A model generated the notes under the pieces. That model saw only the letters and a list, made by a program, of their open reading frames with translations, searched no databases and was not told where the DNA came from. From Pacificibacter marinus (GTDB lineage Bacteria; Pseudomonadota; Alphaproteobacteria; Rhodobacterales; Rhodobacteraceae), in contig NZ_JAHKPU010000007.1 of assembly GCF_018860505.1 (NCBI RefSeq), forward strand, positions 1-41,916: a DNA stretch of 41,916 nucleotides. The letters are read 5' to 3'. A program made the position numbers and the translations under genes. How positions within the stretch are numbered: the stretch's first letter is position 1; each line of letters opens with the position of its first letter. Positions 24,782-34,689 of the stretch are shown here, one piece after another.

Positions 24782-25690
24782 TTAGGAAGCCACAGCAGAC
24801 TCAAGTTTAACATTTCGAAATTTTGCCAAAAAATTAACAATACCAGAATGCGTCTCGAAAATACATGCAGTGGTGGAAAGTGCATCCGCCAGCGCGGCCG
24901 ACGGCGCGGAAACTGTTATTTCTTGCCACATGGGTTGCACAGGTTGACCGTTACGCGGATCAATAATGTGCCCCATCAGATTCGCATCATCAAAGGTCGT
25001 TCCAAGCGGTGCAGAGGTCGCAAGCGCCCGTGTATCAAGAGGCACCTCCCCTCCAGATGCCAACTTAACTGGCCATGCACCTCCGTTTGGATGGCCGCCG
25101 ATTGCACGAAATTCGCCAGTATCGACCAAAATATCAGTCAGCCCCTCTGCGGTCAGCAGATCGGAAATACGATCGGCAATATACCCTTGCGCGATCCCGT
25201 TAAGCGTCACAGACATTCCATTGTCCATGGCGATTTTTTCAGGCCCAAAGATGATGCGGTCCCAACCCGTCAAGCCCAGCGCTCTGCCAAGAGCCTGTTC
25301 GCTTGGCCGTCTCCCAAAGGCCGAGGCCTCGGCATAAGCCGACCAGAGAGGTTGAATGGTTGGGTCGAACCGACCACCGCTGGCCGCATGAACCGAGCCA
25401 GCCACAGACAGACATTCCAAGAGTTCGAACGGTGGCTGTTGTAACGCGCTTGCTCTGTTCAATTCGGACAAAGCGCTTTCGGCCCGATACAGGCTAAAGA
25501 TATCTTCAAGACGCGAAATCTCTGCGGCCACACCTGCGCTGATCGCTTTTGCGTCAGGATGATCCAAACGCAAGGTCGCGCGTGCGCCAAGGGCGGTGCC
25601 TTGCCACGTATACATAGGCGTGGCATTGCCCATACTCGGCAAGCAGGCAGCAGCGGCACTAATAGCAAGAAAACGGCGGCGGGTTGTCAT
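24782..25690 (-). CDS. nosX: NosX, Tat-exported ApbE-family FAD:protein FMN transferase
   Basis: The 302-residue protein starts with a twin-arginine signal (MTTRRRFLAISAAAACLPSM). ApbE features follow: FSLYRAESALSELNR, GGRFDPTIQPLW, VTLNGIAQGYIADRI, LVDTGEFRAIGGHP and the metal-site region ALATSAPLG with DALSTTACI. The enzyme links FMN covalently to threonine of NosR in the periplasm. The ATG at 25690 follows AGGAG and starts 4 bp after nosL's stop; an in-frame ATG at 25759 would lie inside nosL. As last gene of nosCRZDFYLX it is in its usual alphaproteobacterial place. FAD is its donor by family knowledge. Confidence 0.92.
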   Translation of the reverse strand: MTTRRRFLAISAAAACLPSMGNATPMYTWQGTALGARATLRLDHPDAKAISAGVAAEISRLEDIFSLYRAESALSELNRASALQQPPFELLECLSVAGSVHAASGGRFDPTIQPLWSAYAEASAFGRRPSEQALGRALGLTGWDRIIFGPEKIAMDNGMSVTLNGIAQGYIADRISDLLTAEGLTDILVDTGEFRAIGGHPNGGAWPVKLASGGEVPLDTRALATSAPLGTTFDDANLMGHIIDPRNGQPVQPMWQEITVSAPSAALADALSTTACIFETHSGIVNFLAKFRNVKLESAVAS

Positions 25691-25694
25691 GGTC

Positions 25695-26261
25695 TTATTC
25701 TCCTGATGAATGCGAAAGGGCGCGCAGGCGTTGTTCAAAATCTGTATCATCGACGTCACCGTCCAATGTCACGGGGGCCAATACGGCCTCATCAGGTATG
25801 GCGTCCAACGACATGACCTGACCGCCATTTAAGGCTGCAAATTCATCTGCTTTTGCCACATCCCCGAACGGCACAATCTCGGGGGCTCCCATCCCGCCAA
25901 TCACGCGACTGCCGACAACGTAATGTGCTTTGTCCGCCTCAATCCAATTGGCAATTCCGGGCTGAGACCACGAAGCGCCTGGCGCGCCCATGTCATTGAC
26001 CCAGATCGCCAGAATGTCATGGGTTTGCTCAGGCAGACGCAGGTATGCAACCACATCGCGCACTTGGCTGAAAAACAAAGGCGTCTGTGGCAAGCCACTC
26101 AAATGGGCCTGTGCTTTCGGGCCTTCGTGCTCAAACAGGTTCATCTGGCAAAAATGCCCGACGGCTTCGGCGGTCAGCGGAACGGGAGAGGTATCTTGCT
26201 CCACCTCCTGCTTGCAGGCCACCAATATCACCAACGCCATAATGTTGAGTAGACGGATCAT
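25695..26261 (-). CDS. nosL: NosL, copper chaperone lipoprotein
   Basis: The 188-residue outer-membrane or periplasmic lipoprotein starts MIRLLNIMALVILVAC, with a lipobox ending at Cys16. The conserved FCQMNLFEHEGPKAQ block holds the Cys and Met proposed to bind Cu(I) for delivery to NosZ. The later VKGDIDD-type tail and MGAPEIVPFGD pattern are typical of NosL. The start at 26261 overlaps nosY's stop by 4 bp; a longer frame to 26342 reads through nosY. NosL works with NosDFY in assembling the CuZ site. Confidence 0.9.
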   Translation of the reverse strand: MIRLLNIMALVILVACKQEVEQDTSPVPLTAEAVGHFCQMNLFEHEGPKAQAHLSGLPQTPLFFSQVRDVVAYLRLPEQTHDILAIWVNDMGAPGASWSQPGIANWIEADKAHYVVGSRVIGGMGAPEIVPFGDVAKADEFAALNGGQVMSLDAIPDEAVLAPVTLDGDVDDTDFEQRLRALSHSSGE

Positions 26262-27082
26262 GGTTGAACCTTTCTGAACGCCAAAGTGGCAAGGCCGAGG
26301 GCGACCAAGGGCCAGCACAGAACAGACACCAGCGATTGCCAAAGCGCGATTGACGCCGCAGCAGCGCCAATACCTGTTGCAGCAGCCGTCGCCTGCGATG
26401 CTGTGAGATTAAACAAGCGAAAAGCGTCAGCAGGATTGGCAAGCAAGGCAGCAGGGAAAAATTGCGTGGTGAATATACCGCCATCATCCGCGACAACGGC
26501 CGCTAAAAGTGCCAAATCATACAACACCACCAGCCCCAGCCAAAGCCCGATGGCCAGACCCGCTGCCCCCGATGCCCGTCGCGCAAGAGACGACAGTGCA
26601 TAGCCGATGCCCAAAAATGTCGCCCCCAAAAGGGCCGATGTCCACGTCAGGCGCCACAGCGCACCGACCCCAGCAGCGGCGGCTGGATCACCAACAACAG
26701 CAATGAGAGCCGCGGCACCGTAGCCTGCCACAAGGGCAACAACCAAAATGCCCGTATGCGCCACCAGCTTGCCTGCCAAAATCTCCCAACGCGCCACAGG
26801 GTAGGTGAGCAACAAAGGCAACGTGCCCCGCTCGACTTCACCAGCGACCGCATCGAACGACATCAGCAGAGCCACCAAAGGCACCAAATAGACCGATAGC
26901 GAGGTCAGTGAGGCCACTGTGATCGACAAACGATCTGCCCCAAGCCCGCCACTGGGTGCGGACCCAACGGCCGATAGAACCAGAGAAAAGACCACCATCA
27001 GCACAACTGCAATCAGCACCCAAAGGTTGCGTCGCGCGATATGCGCCTCGGTTATAGCGGTGGCAACAATGCGCGCGATCAT
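26258..27082 (-). CDS. nosY: NosY, ABC-type permease for NosZ maturation
   Basis: The 274-residue inner-membrane protein has six hydrophobic helices and the typical periplasmic part before FAVERGTLPLLLTYP-like sequence, here GEVERGTLPLLLTYPVARWE. It forms the NosDFY complex with ATPase NosF and periplasmic NosD, which drives copper-site assembly on NosZ. It overlaps nosF and nosL by 4-bp ATGA junctions, so the maturation genes are coupled. Confidence 0.92.
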   Translation of the reverse strand: MIARIVATAITEAHIARRNLWVLIAVVLMVVFSLVLSAVGSAPSGGLGADRLSITVASLTSLSVYLVPLVALLMSFDAVAGEVERGTLPLLLTYPVARWEILAGKLVAHTGILVVALVAGYGAAALIAVVGDPAAAAGVGALWRLTWTSALLGATFLGIGYALSSLARRASGAAGLAIGLWLGLVVLYDLALLAAVVADDGGIFTTQFFPAALLANPADAFRLFNLTASQATAAATGIGAAAASIALWQSLVSVLCWPLVALGLATLAFRKVQP

Positions 27083-27975
27083 TGACCGTCCCTCCGGCTG
27101 AAATGGCTATAGATATCCTCAAGGCTGGGCGGGATGACGTCTATGTCAGTCACCTTGTTTTTAAGGCCGGAAATTTGCGCAAGAGTGCCAAGTTTGTCTT
27201 CTTGCGAGCAGGTCAGATGCAAAGCGCCCCCCACGCGGATGGCATTGGGCAGAGCTGCGAGAATATCTGCATCATAGCCTTTGCGCGCGGTGACGTGCAT
27301 CGCCACAGGCAAAGCCGCTTCGCGTCGCAAGTCCGGCAGCGACCCTGTTGCCACCATCTGCCCGCCGGACAGGATTAACAGCCGGTCCGTACGCGCCTCG
27401 ACCTCGGTCAGGGCATGACTGGACAGCAAGATCGCAGCGCCTTCTGCAGCAAGCCTGTCAAGAAGCGCGTAGAAATCGCGGCGCGAGACAGGATCCAAGC
27501 CGCTGGTCGGCTCATCCAGCACTAAAAGGTCAGGGTGCCCGATCAGAGTTTGAGCCAGCCCAACGCGCTGTCGCATACCTTTGGAATAAGTGCCGATCCG
27601 ACGCTTGGCGGCGTGGCCCAGTCCGACTTTTTCCAGCAGCGCCATGGCCTCTGATGTGTTCTCACCACGCAAGCGCAGATAATAGGTGATCTGTTCCAAC
27701 CCTGTCAGAGCGGAATGAAACGTGGCATTTTCTGGCAAATAGGCGACCTTGGCGCGGGCAGCAGCCCCACCCGGCGCGGCACCGCAGACCGAAATTTCGC
27801 CGCTGTCTGCCGCAATCAGGCCCAAAATCACCTTCATGAGAGTGGATTTGCCCGCGCCATTATGGCCCAGCAATGCAACCCGTTCACCTGCGGCCACATG
27901 CAAAGACACATCTGACAGGGCTTTGACCCCGCCAAATGATTTAGTGAGATGAGAGATCGTTAACGTCGAAGTCAT
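27079..27975 (-). CDS. nosF: NosF, ATPase of the NosDFY complex
   Basis: The 298-residue ATPase has Walker A GHNGAGKSTLMKVILG, signature TYSKGMRQRVGLAQTLIG, Walker B LLVLDEPTSGLDPVSRR and switch LLSSHALTEVE. ABC proteins of this export-like group with the SKGM signature are typical of NosF. The start ATG at 27975 lies 35 bp inside nosD, a longer overlap than the other junctions. It binds NosY in the inner membrane. Confidence 0.93.
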   Translation of the reverse strand: MTSTLTISHLTKSFGGVKALSDVSLHVAAGERVALLGHNGAGKSTLMKVILGLIAADSGEISVCGAAPGGAAARAKVAYLPENATFHSALTGLEQITYYLRLRGENTSEAMALLEKVGLGHAAKRRIGTYSKGMRQRVGLAQTLIGHPDLLVLDEPTSGLDPVSRRDFYALLDRLAAEGAAILLSSHALTEVEARTDRLLILSGGQMVATGSLPDLRREAALPVAMHVTARKGYDADILAALPNAIRVGGALHLTCSQEDKLGTLAQISGLKNKVTDIDVIPPSLEDIYSHFSRRDGQ

Positions 27976-29269
27976 CTATTTCGCTTTCATTCCGCCGCGT
28001 GGCCACTTCGGCCTCCATAACGAGATATTTTAAAGGAATTTCAATATTTGGAGCCGTCATAAGCGGACTGGAATCCACAACGCCACCGGGCAACGTGGCG
28101 GGAAAATTGGATTGTGCCCACCGGATGAGCTGTACGACAGGCGCGCCCGTTAGCAACGAAGCAGCAGGTTGGGACCAAAGGATATGATCCATCATGTCAT
28201 TGGGGCGAAAGGCGCTGTCGGCAATGCCGTCCCCGCCCAGATCAAAGCTGGCGAGATCGGACCAATAGTTGCCCCTGCCTTCAAAGCTCCATTCGATATC
28301 GCGGGTGCCAACGTATTTCACCTGCGTCCGGTTCCCGATAAAGGCGTTCCCCGTCAGCACATTACGTTCTGAACCGGCGGTGAAGTGGATGCCAATATTG
28401 CACCCCTCAAAGCGGTTGCCATAAATCAGGTTTTTGTGCGCGTTATAGATAAACGTACAGCGATCCGCACCGCCGCGCACCAGATTACCAGACACATCAG
28501 CGTTGTTCGCAAAGTTAAGCATAACGCCGTGACTGTGGTCAGACAGGCTTAGGTTGTCTCGAATGATGATCTTATTCGAGAACATGATGGCATATCCAAG
28601 GTGGTTGCCAATCGACACGTTGCCCGACACCTCAGAGTCATTCGTGTACATATAATGCACAGCAAAACGCAGATCGCGAAACAAGTTGTTGCGGTAAGTC
28701 CCCTTTCGCGACGCATTCGAAAATATGCCATCACGGCCCCACCGAACCGAATTTCCCTCGACCACCGTTCCAGGAGAATTCCAGACATAAATACCATTGC
28801 CACGATCATTCATCCGCGGATTGCGTGTGCCCTCGATGGTGTTGTTGCGGACCTGCGCATCGCGCCCCCCGTGCACATCGATGCCGTGAAGGTTGCCTAG
28901 AACGCGGTTGTTTTCAACAATCGCGCGGTCGGCTTTGAGGATCTTGATGCCTGCGTCAGTCTCTTGGCTGTTCTGGCCTGATCCGATCACGGTCAGATTG
29001 CTGATCGTCACATCAGAAGCCTCAATGCTGACCACTGTGCCTTGGCCCATGCCATCAATGATCGCATCATGCCCACCTGTCAGGGTGAGAGGTCTATCGA
29101 TAACAATCGCGCCGCTGTGCAGACCGGATTGTAGCAGAAGAACATCGCCGGGGTTGGCGGCGGCGATGGCTGTTGCAAGCGTGCCCTGCCCCGCTGCCAC
29201 ACGCAACTCTTCCGCCCAAAGAGGCAGAACAGTCAGCAGCGACAGCATAAAGATCAGGGCACGCATCAT
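27941..29269 (-). CDS. nosD: NosD, periplasmic beta-helix maturation protein
   Basis: The 442-residue protein has a signal peptide (MMRALIFMLSLLTVLPLWA) and many repeated short turns of a right-handed beta-helix, such as GNGIYVWNSPGTVVEGNSVR and NLFRDLRFAVHYMYTNDSEV. It is a NosD with CASH-type repeats. It accepts copper from NosL and hands it to NosZ. It begins 3 bp after the last of three tandem copies of the nosZ end (29273-29357). Its 3' end overlaps nosF. Confidence 0.93.
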   Translation of the reverse strand: MMRALIFMLSLLTVLPLWAEELRVAAGQGTLATAIAAANPGDVLLLQSGLHSGAIVIDRPLTLTGGHDAIIDGMGQGTVVSIEASDVTISNLTVIGSGQNSQETDAGIKILKADRAIVENNRVLGNLHGIDVHGGRDAQVRNNTIEGTRNPRMNDRGNGIYVWNSPGTVVEGNSVRWGRDGIFSNASRKGTYRNNLFRDLRFAVHYMYTNDSEVSGNVSIGNHLGYAIMFSNKIIIRDNLSLSDHSHGVMLNFANNADVSGNLVRGGADRCTFIYNAHKNLIYGNRFEGCNIGIHFTAGSERNVLTGNAFIGNRTQVKYVGTRDIEWSFEGRGNYWSDLASFDLGGDGIADSAFRPNDMMDHILWSQPAASLLTGAPVVQLIRWAQSNFPATLPGGVVDSSPLMTAPNIEIPLKYLVMEAEVATRRNESEIDDFDVNDLSSH

Positions 29270-29272
29270 GGC

Positions 29273-29357
29273 TTAACTCGCCTTTGGCAGTTTTACAAAC
29301 ATCAGCTCGCCTTTGGCAAAATCACAAACATCAGCTCGCCTTTGGCTCAACAAACAT
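29273..29357 (-). repeat. Three tandem copies of the nosZ 3' end
   Basis: Read on the minus strand there are three units: 29357-29331 (MFVEPKAS, stop TGA, the true NosZ end), 29331-29302 (MFVILPKAS, stop TGA) and 29302-29273 (MFVKLPKAS, stop TAA). Neighbouring units share one base through TGATG, so each stop overlaps the next ATG. nosD starts 3 bp later. Confidence 0.85.
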
Positions 29358-31268
29358 CCGTCCGCGCATTTCCATATGCAGCGCGTGACAGAACCACTGG
29401 CAGTAGTACCAATAGACGCCCGGCTGGGCCGCGATGAATGTGACCGAAGACGTGGCTTGTGGGCCCACCTCCATCGCGACACCGTGGTTGCCCAAGGTGA
29501 AACCGTGGGTCAAATCGTCGATGTCATCAAGGTTGGTCACATAGATCGTCACCTCATCCCCCTGTTGGACAGTAAAGGATTCAAGCGCAAAGGTCGGCGC
29601 GTTGCTGGACATATAGACCCGCACTTTGTTGCCGTCGCGAATGACTTCTTCTTGCCAGTCGTCCAGATCAACACCGTCAATCTCAGCCTGCGCACGCGCG
29701 TCAGCCCACATCGGATCGTTACGATCCCAAACAGATTTAGGGTTCAATTTGCTTGGGTCCACCATGATCGCATCATGCGGCTCGGCGAATGTCGGACCAT
29801 CATGAATCAAAGTCAGCTTGTCGCCATCAATCGCAAACAACTGTTCGTTTTCCGGCTTAAGAGGACCAACATTGAGGAACCGGTCTTTCGAGAACTTGTT
29901 CATGGTCAGATAGTATTTACCGGATGCCTCCAATGTCTCGCCCATCACAGTCGAGTTGTGACCGGGTTGGTAATGCACATCAGCCTTGGTTCTGATCGGG
30001 TTCACGTCTTCGCCGTTGTACAGCTTGATCGCGTCTTCGATGTTCCACTTGACCACTTGGCTGTCCAAGAACAGCGTGGTGTAGGCATCGCCCATCCCGT
30101 CGAAACAGGTGTGAAGCGGCCCAAGACCCAATTCAGGTTCCGCGACAACAACACTGCGCGGGTCGGCCCCCTCGTTAAAGACGGCATCCAGTTTGCGCAC
30201 GTCAATCACTGACACTGTTGGCGACAACTTTCCCGCGATACACAGGTGAATTTTGTCGGGCGCCATATTACAGCCGTGCGGGTTGTTCGGGATCGGGATG
30301 TAACGGGTGTATTTGTTGTCAGTCCCTTTGCGGCCATCAAGCACTTTAACGCCGTTCAATTCGATAAAGTCACCCGCAGCGATGCCAGCCTCAATCTCTT
30401 TGATGTTGAAGACAACCACGTGATCCATGTCGGCTTCGGTCATGTCACTCAGGTTCATGCCCATTTCCGAGTTATACGAGGTCGAAAACGCGTATTTCCC
30501 GTCATAGTCACAATCGGTATTGTCAAGATTACCAGTGACCATCACCTGCCACGCCACTGTCATTTCGTCTGCGTTTACAGCGGTGTAGAAGTTCACGTAC
30601 TTCTCAGGCTCGTCCAAAATTTTGCCATCATTGACCATTGGCGTTTCATCTTCGCCGTTACAAAAGATGTAATCAGTGCGAGGCCATTTTTGCGGACGCA
30701 AACCATGAATCGCCTTGGCGTTCGGGATTTCGATGATCTTGTCACATTTCATCACATCACAACGCACACGCGCCACACGGGTGTTGGCTTTGTCGTTCAT
30801 AAACAAATAGCGACCGTCATATTTGCCTTCGGTGAAAGACATGTGCGGGTGGTGCAAATCGCCGTTTGGCGGAAATTCGTAACCGTTGGCGGCAAGATAT
30901 TCCTTGGTTTTCGGCAGCAAGCCTTCGGTCAAGATTTTCTTGGATTCGTTGGTGATACCCCACCCCGTGGCAGAGCATGTGTTAAACACTGGCACGCGCA
31001 TTAATTCACGCATGGACGGGATGCCCAAAATACGCATTTCGCCACATTGGCCAGAGGACCAGAAGCCGTAAAATTCATCCAACTGGCCAGGGGCCACTTC
31101 GGCACCGGCTGCTGCACGCGCGCTGGTGGGTGAGGCAACCGTTGCGGCAGCAACCGTACCGCCTGCCAACATGGCGCGACCACCCCAAGTCCCCGCAAGA
31201 GCGACGCCGCCTGCCGTTGCTCCGAGCAGGTTTCTGCGGGATAGTGTTAATTTTTTATCCTCAGACAT
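29331..31268 (-). CDS. nosZ: NosZ, nitrous-oxide reductase (clade I, Tat-exported)
   Basis: The 645-residue periplasmic multicopper enzyme reduces N2O to N2. It has a Tat signal ([20 protein letters not shown]). CuZ ligand histidines appear in [34 protein letters not shown] and AEPHDAIM. The C-terminal cupredoxin domain has the CuA site, with Cys623, Cys627, His631 and Met634 in [12 protein letters not shown] and an earlier histidine near DDLTHGF. The ATG at 31268 follows AAAGGG; an in-frame ATG at 31283 overlaps nosR's stop by 4 bp and would add 5 residues. The Tat signal and nosR neighbour put it in clade I. The gene's last 27 bp are repeated downstream. Confidence 0.95.
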   Translation of the reverse strand: MSEDKKLTLSRRNLLGATAGGVALAGTWGGRAMLAGGTVAAATVASPTSARAAAGAEVAPGQLDEFYGFWSSGQCGEMRILGIPSMRELMRVPVFNTCSATGWGITNESKKILTEGLLPKTKEYLAANGYEFPPNGDLHHPHMSFTEGKYDGRYLFMNDKANTRVARVRCDVMKCDKIIEIPNAKAIHGLRPQKWPRTDYIFCNGEDETPMVNDGKILDEPEKYVNFYTAVNADEMTVAWQVMVTGNLDNTDCDYDGKYAFSTSYNSEMGMNLSDMTEADMDHVVVFNIKEIEAGIAAGDFIELNGVKVLDGRKGTDNKYTRYIPIPNNPHGCNMAPDKIHLCIAGKLSPTVSVIDVRKLDAVFNEGADPRSVVVAEPELGLGPLHTCFDGMGDAYTTLFLDSQVVKWNIEDAIKLYNGEDVNPIRTKADVHYQPGHNSTVMGETLEASGKYYLTMNKFSKDRFLNVGPLKPENEQLFAIDGDKLTLIHDGPTFAEPHDAIMVDPSKLNPKSVWDRNDPMWADARAQAEIDGVDLDDWQEEVIRDGNKVRVYMSSNAPTFALESFTVQQGDEVTIYVTNLDDIDDLTHGFTLGNHGVAMEVGPQATSSVTFIAAQPGVYWYYCQWFCHALHMEMRGRMFVEPKAS

Positions 31269-31279
31269 ATCGTACCCTT

Positions 31280-33481
31280 TCATTTTGTAGGTATTTTGAG
31301 TGTTTGGTTGGGGTGTCCGACGAACCGTTCAAGGTCCGGTCCAGCACCGTCTTTTGCCCGTCGCTTCATCTTTTTGATAACGACAGGACAGATAGTTTCT
31401 GACTGATAAAGCACCTGACAATGCAGACAGTTGATGCATTCGTTCGGGTTAATCTCACCCGTCGGGTGAATGGCTTGCACGGGGCATTGGTGCGCACAGG
31501 TTTGGCACGGGGTCCCACATTCCTTGTACCGCTTAAGCCAATCAAACATCCGCAAGCGCGCAGGGATCGCCAATGCGGCCCCAAGCGGACACAGGTAACG
31601 GCAAAAGAAACGTTCGACGAAAAGGCCGGCAATCAAAAGCGCTGCGACATAGGCGACAAAGGGCCAAGCGCGCACAAAGTTCAGGATGATCGCTGTCTTG
31701 AACGGCTCGACCTCGGCCAACCGCTCTGCCTGTTCTATGCTGGTCAGTGACACACCGAACAGCCCGAGGAAAATCATGTATTTCAGGGGCCATAACCGTT
31801 CGTGCAGCCCCCATGGCAAAGTCCATTGTGGGATATGCAATTTGCGCGCAACTTGGTTCAGTAATTCTTGCAACGCACCGAACGGGCACAACCAACCGCA
31901 ATAGGCTCCGCGCCCCCAAAACAGCAATGCTGCTGCGACCGAAAACCACAAGATAAACGTCAGCGGATCAAGCAAGAACGCCTGCCAGCTAAAGCCGGAA
32001 ACCAGCGAGCCAAACAATGCCATCAAGTTGACGACAGACAGTTGCGCGTTAGAGATCCAGCCCAAATAAACCAGCGTGACCGATAAAAAACCAATGCGGA
32101 ACCAATAAAACCCTCGTGCATTGCGCACCGCCAAATTTTGGAAAAAGAACACCCCCGTGAGGATGATCAGCATGATGCCAAGCACGATGATTTCGACTTT
32201 TTTGCCCAGCCAGATCTTTTTCCACAAGGCCTGCTGCGCATCAAGTTCGGATTGCGAAGTCACAGCAGCAACACTGGTTGGAACTTCTGCCACGGGGGGC
32301 GATGCAACAGTTCGGATGTATTTAGAGGGCAACTGGTAACCCAAATCGAAGGTGGTAAATACCTTTTCAATCGCGCCGACTTCACGCTGCACCAACAGTT
32401 GGATACGAAACGGTTTTGTCGGATCAAAGCCACTGTCTGCGGGGATTTTGAACAGGTCGGCTTCGGCAAAAACGGGTGCGCCATCGGCCGCGATAGCATT
32501 GATCCGCTTGTGCATGCGGTCCCGAAACCGGACAGACACGTCATTTTGGATCAAAAATATCCGATCAAAAATACCGCCACGCACATAGCCTGACCCTTTA
32601 AAGGAATAAAGGCCACGCCCCACAATCGCGACAGCATGATCGCCTTCGTCTAACCAAGCCTCGATGTTTTCTGCAACAGCCTCGCCTAAAATGGCGCGGC
32701 CAATGGCGGGGTGCGACACAAGGGCCGCCTGCATTTCGATAAACGTTGTCTCCGGGGCCTCAGTCAGCGCACGTTTGCCTGCACGCTCATCCTCCATCGC
32801 CGCAAAGGCCGCGTTGATTTGACCAACATCCAGCGAGAGGCGGCGCAGGGTGCCATCTCCCTCCAGCGTCATCCAGTCAGTTGAGGCTTCTGCATCTGGA
32901 TTGATTTCAAATTGCGGACCGGTGTTTGTTTCCTCGACCGCCAAACCGCCCAACCCCAACTGACGCGCCACTTTCAGGCCTGCGCGCACGATATTGTCGT
33001 CAATCACCATGACCGTGACTGTCGCACCGGATATAATATCAAGCTGGTGTGCCGTGCCGCCAGATTCCGCCTCTTCCACAAGGTCAAGACCACGATAATT
33101 GGCGACCAGCGCCTTTACCTTTGTCTCTGGAATACCGATCAAGACGATGGGTTCTGAATGCTTGACCAGCTGCACGCCAATAACTTTGGCGTCGTCATCA
33201 ATCGCGACCAGTGTATGAATAGGTTTACCAGAATACCCAGTGGTCGACACGAAGTCAGAGGTGATATACGCCCAGCCGATCCTCTCGGAGCCATGAAGGA
33301 CTTCGACCACGGGAATATCATCACGGATGGCGCCGAAAGCATCTGCGCCCTCAACGAATTGCGAGATATCTATGTCTGGTAAATACTTGGACAGGACAGT
33401 CTCGGCGGCAACGGGAGCTCCCCATAGGAGTATCATTGCGCAAACTGACATAATTCTGAGGAAGACGTGGAAGATCTTCAT
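31280..33481 (-). CDS. nosR: NosR, membrane flavo-iron-sulfur protein for N2O reduction
   Basis: The 733-residue protein has a signal sequence (1-26), then a periplasmic FMN-binding domain with the flavinylation motif SGATVT (Thr156 as predicted attachment site), target of NosX. About six membrane helices follow, with CX3CP motifs in [14 protein letters not shown] and [10 protein letters not shown]. The cytoplasmic end has two 4Fe-4S clusters: [13 protein letters not shown] and [18 protein letters not shown]. It is thought to pass quinol electrons to NosZ and to support nos expression. It overlaps nosC by 4 bp. Confidence 0.95.
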   Translation of the reverse strand: MKIFHVFLRIMSVCAMILLWGAPVAAETVLSKYLPDIDISQFVEGADAFGAIRDDIPVVEVLHGSERIGWAYITSDFVSTTGYSGKPIHTLVAIDDDAKVIGVQLVKHSEPIVLIGIPETKVKALVANYRGLDLVEEAESGGTAHQLDIISGATVTVMVIDDNIVRAGLKVARQLGLGGLAVEETNTGPQFEINPDAEASTDWMTLEGDGTLRRLSLDVGQINAAFAAMEDERAGKRALTEAPETTFIEMQAALVSHPAIGRAILGEAVAENIEAWLDEGDHAVAIVGRGLYSFKGSGYVRGGIFDRIFLIQNDVSVRFRDRMHKRINAIAADGAPVFAEADLFKIPADSGFDPTKPFRIQLLVQREVGAIEKVFTTFDLGYQLPSKYIRTVASPPVAEVPTSVAAVTSQSELDAQQALWKKIWLGKKVEIIVLGIMLIILTGVFFFQNLAVRNARGFYWFRIGFLSVTLVYLGWISNAQLSVVNLMALFGSLVSGFSWQAFLLDPLTFILWFSVAAALLFWGRGAYCGWLCPFGALQELLNQVARKLHIPQWTLPWGLHERLWPLKYMIFLGLFGVSLTSIEQAERLAEVEPFKTAIILNFVRAWPFVAYVAALLIAGLFVERFFCRYLCPLGAALAIPARLRMFDWLKRYKECGTPCQTCAHQCPVQAIHPTGEINPNECINCLHCQVLYQSETICPVVIKKMKRRAKDGAGPDLERFVGHPNQTLKIPTK

Positions 33482-33948
33482 GCGTTGGCGTCCTTAAGAG
33501 AAGGTCGCCCGTCGCTGCGCGATGTATCGCCAATATTTGCCTGCGCGACCTCAATGAGGTTTTGCATATGCTTTTGCAAAAATTGTTGTGTAAAATGCGT
33601 AGCCGGAGGGCCGCGCGGCGCAGGGCGTGTATTGCGTTTATTTGGAACTGGGCTTTGCACCATCGATAGGTCCGCATCGATCATCATCAGAACGATGAAT
33701 GTCGCAGCGCCAAAAGTGACCGGGGTTTGAAATACCGCAGAATGACAGCAAACCAAACACTTAGGGCAATCTTGGCTTGGCGCTACGGGAATTCCGTCGG
33801 CATCGATGCGAACGGTTTTCAGCACACCATCGGCACAGATCTCAACCCAAGATCCAGCACTCTGTGCTTTCGCCATAGCAGATGGGCCATACAAGGTAAG
33901 GCACATTGCCATAAAAAGGCTTAGCAAAATGGAAGGTACATTCTTCAT
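33478..33948 (-). CDS. nosC: NosC-like protein, CxxCxxCC motif
   Basis: The 156-residue protein has a signal-like N-terminus (MKNVPSILLSLFMAMCLTLY), a cysteine cluster CPKCLVCC (Cys61, Cys64, Cys67, Cys68), a hydrophobic segment near residues 75-92 and a polar tail. A gene of this kind, called nosC, sits upstream of nosR in Paracoccus; its function is undefined. The cluster could bind copper or iron-sulfur, or be redox-active. It is the first gene of the nos operon and overlaps nosR by 4 bp. An NnrR-type box is centred about 42 bp upstream of the ATG, which leaves almost no room for a leader, so the start codon or transcript start may be unusual. The Shine-Dalgarno is poor. Confidence 0.7.
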   Translation of the reverse strand: MKNVPSILLSLFMAMCLTLYGPSAMAKAQSAGSWVEICADGVLKTVRIDADGIPVAPSQDCPKCLVCCHSAVFQTPVTFGAATFIVLMMIDADLSMVQSPVPNKRNTRPAPRGPPATHFTQQFLQKHMQNLIEVAQANIGDTSRSDGRPSLKDANA

Positions 33949-33983
33949 GCTGTCTCGACTAAGCTAAGTCTGAACTAAAAACG

Positions 33984-33997
33984 TTGACCTAGCGCAA
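33984..33997. promoter_or_regulatory. NnrR-type box upstream of nosC
   Basis: TTGAC-CTAG-CGCAA, or TTGCG-CTAG-GTCAA on the transcribed strand, matches the FNR/NnrR-type half-site pattern. Its centre is about 42 bp before the nosC ATG. Confidence 0.65.
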
Positions 33998-34053
33998 ACT
34001 TTAGTGAGCAGATTGAACGCAAATCATTAAATTTTACGCCCAACCGATAAAAA

Positions 34054-34485
34054 TTAGAGGCTGCTCAGCGCGTCATCAATGCCTTGTTTGGCTTTCTTAG
34101 GCATACGGCCTTCAAGAAAGCCGTCCTGTGGTACCGCGCTATCGCCAACTGCGACAACCATCACCATACCCATGCCGAAATGTGGGTTGCATTTAATACC
34201 GTAGAAGCCTTCTTCGGTGAAGGTCACAGTTACTTCTTCATTGATCGCACCTTTAAAGGTGTCTGCGCCCTCGGGAATCATACCTTTAATGGATTCAGCA
34301 TTGTGCCCTTTATCGGTTGCAACAAATTTCACAGTATCGCCGATCGCGACACGCAGTGACGGGGGTTCAAAAACCATTGCCCCGCGATCACTTCTGTTCA
34401 TCATGTGGACTTCAAAGTCCTCGGCAGTGGCGGCACCAGCAAGCATGATACTAGCAGCTGTCGCGCCCAAAATTGTCCGAAACAT
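34054..34485 (-). CDS. Pseudoazurin (type I blue copper protein)
   Basis: The 143-residue periplasmic electron carrier has a signal peptide (1-21) and the full type I copper set: His61 (KGHNAES), Cys99, His102 and Met107 (GIKCNPHFGMGMV). Spacings of 38, 3 and 5 residues equal those of classical pseudoazurins (His40, Cys78, His81, Met86). It can donate electrons to nitrite reductase or to NosZ. It is a separate unit with an NnrR-type box 69 bp upstream of the ATG and a -10-like TATTTA at 34521-34526, which would give a leader of about 28 bases. Confidence 0.93.
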   Translation of the reverse strand: MFRTILGATAASIMLAGAATAEDFEVHMMNRSDRGAMVFEPPSLRVAIGDTVKFVATDKGHNAESIKGMIPEGADTFKGAINEEVTVTFTEEGFYGIKCNPHFGMGMVMVVAVGDSAVPQDGFLEGRMPKKAKQGIDDALSSL

Positions 34486-34547
34486 CCCATTCCCTTTCGA
34501 ATAGATAGTTTATGCGTAACTAAATAGCCGCAAGGGTTTGGTTTTCT

Positions 34548-34561
34548 TTGCGCTTGCGCAA
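34548..34561. promoter_or_regulatory. NnrR-type box upstream of pseudoazurin
   Basis: TTGCG-CTTG-CGCAA is a perfect inverted repeat. With the TATTTA at 34521-34526 it sits near -41, the normal place for a Crp/Fnr-family activator. Confidence 0.8.
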
Positions 34562-34602
34562 ATTTCTAACACTTTGCCTGCGCATTGGCGGTCATAAATT
34601 TA

Positions 34603-34638
34603 TAAAAAAGAAACCTTAGGTGGCGTCCTAAGGTTTCT
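34603..34638 (-). terminator. Rho-independent terminator after nnrS
   Basis: AGAAACCTTAGG (34609-34620) and CCTAAGGTTTCT (34627-34638) form a perfect 12-bp stem with a 6-base loop. On the minus strand it is followed by a run of six T (opposite A at 34604-34609). It separates nnrS from the pseudoazurin promoter. Confidence 0.85.
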
Positions 34639-34689
34639 CTTTTGGATTGATTCAAAATCATCCCTTGCGGCCTATTTTTTTGGGGGAGC

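Noticed and set aside
29313-31004. Two long plus-strand frames (299 and 252 codons)
   Set aside because: Both are antisense to nosZ, which is unmistakable; histidine- and arginine-rich shadow composition.
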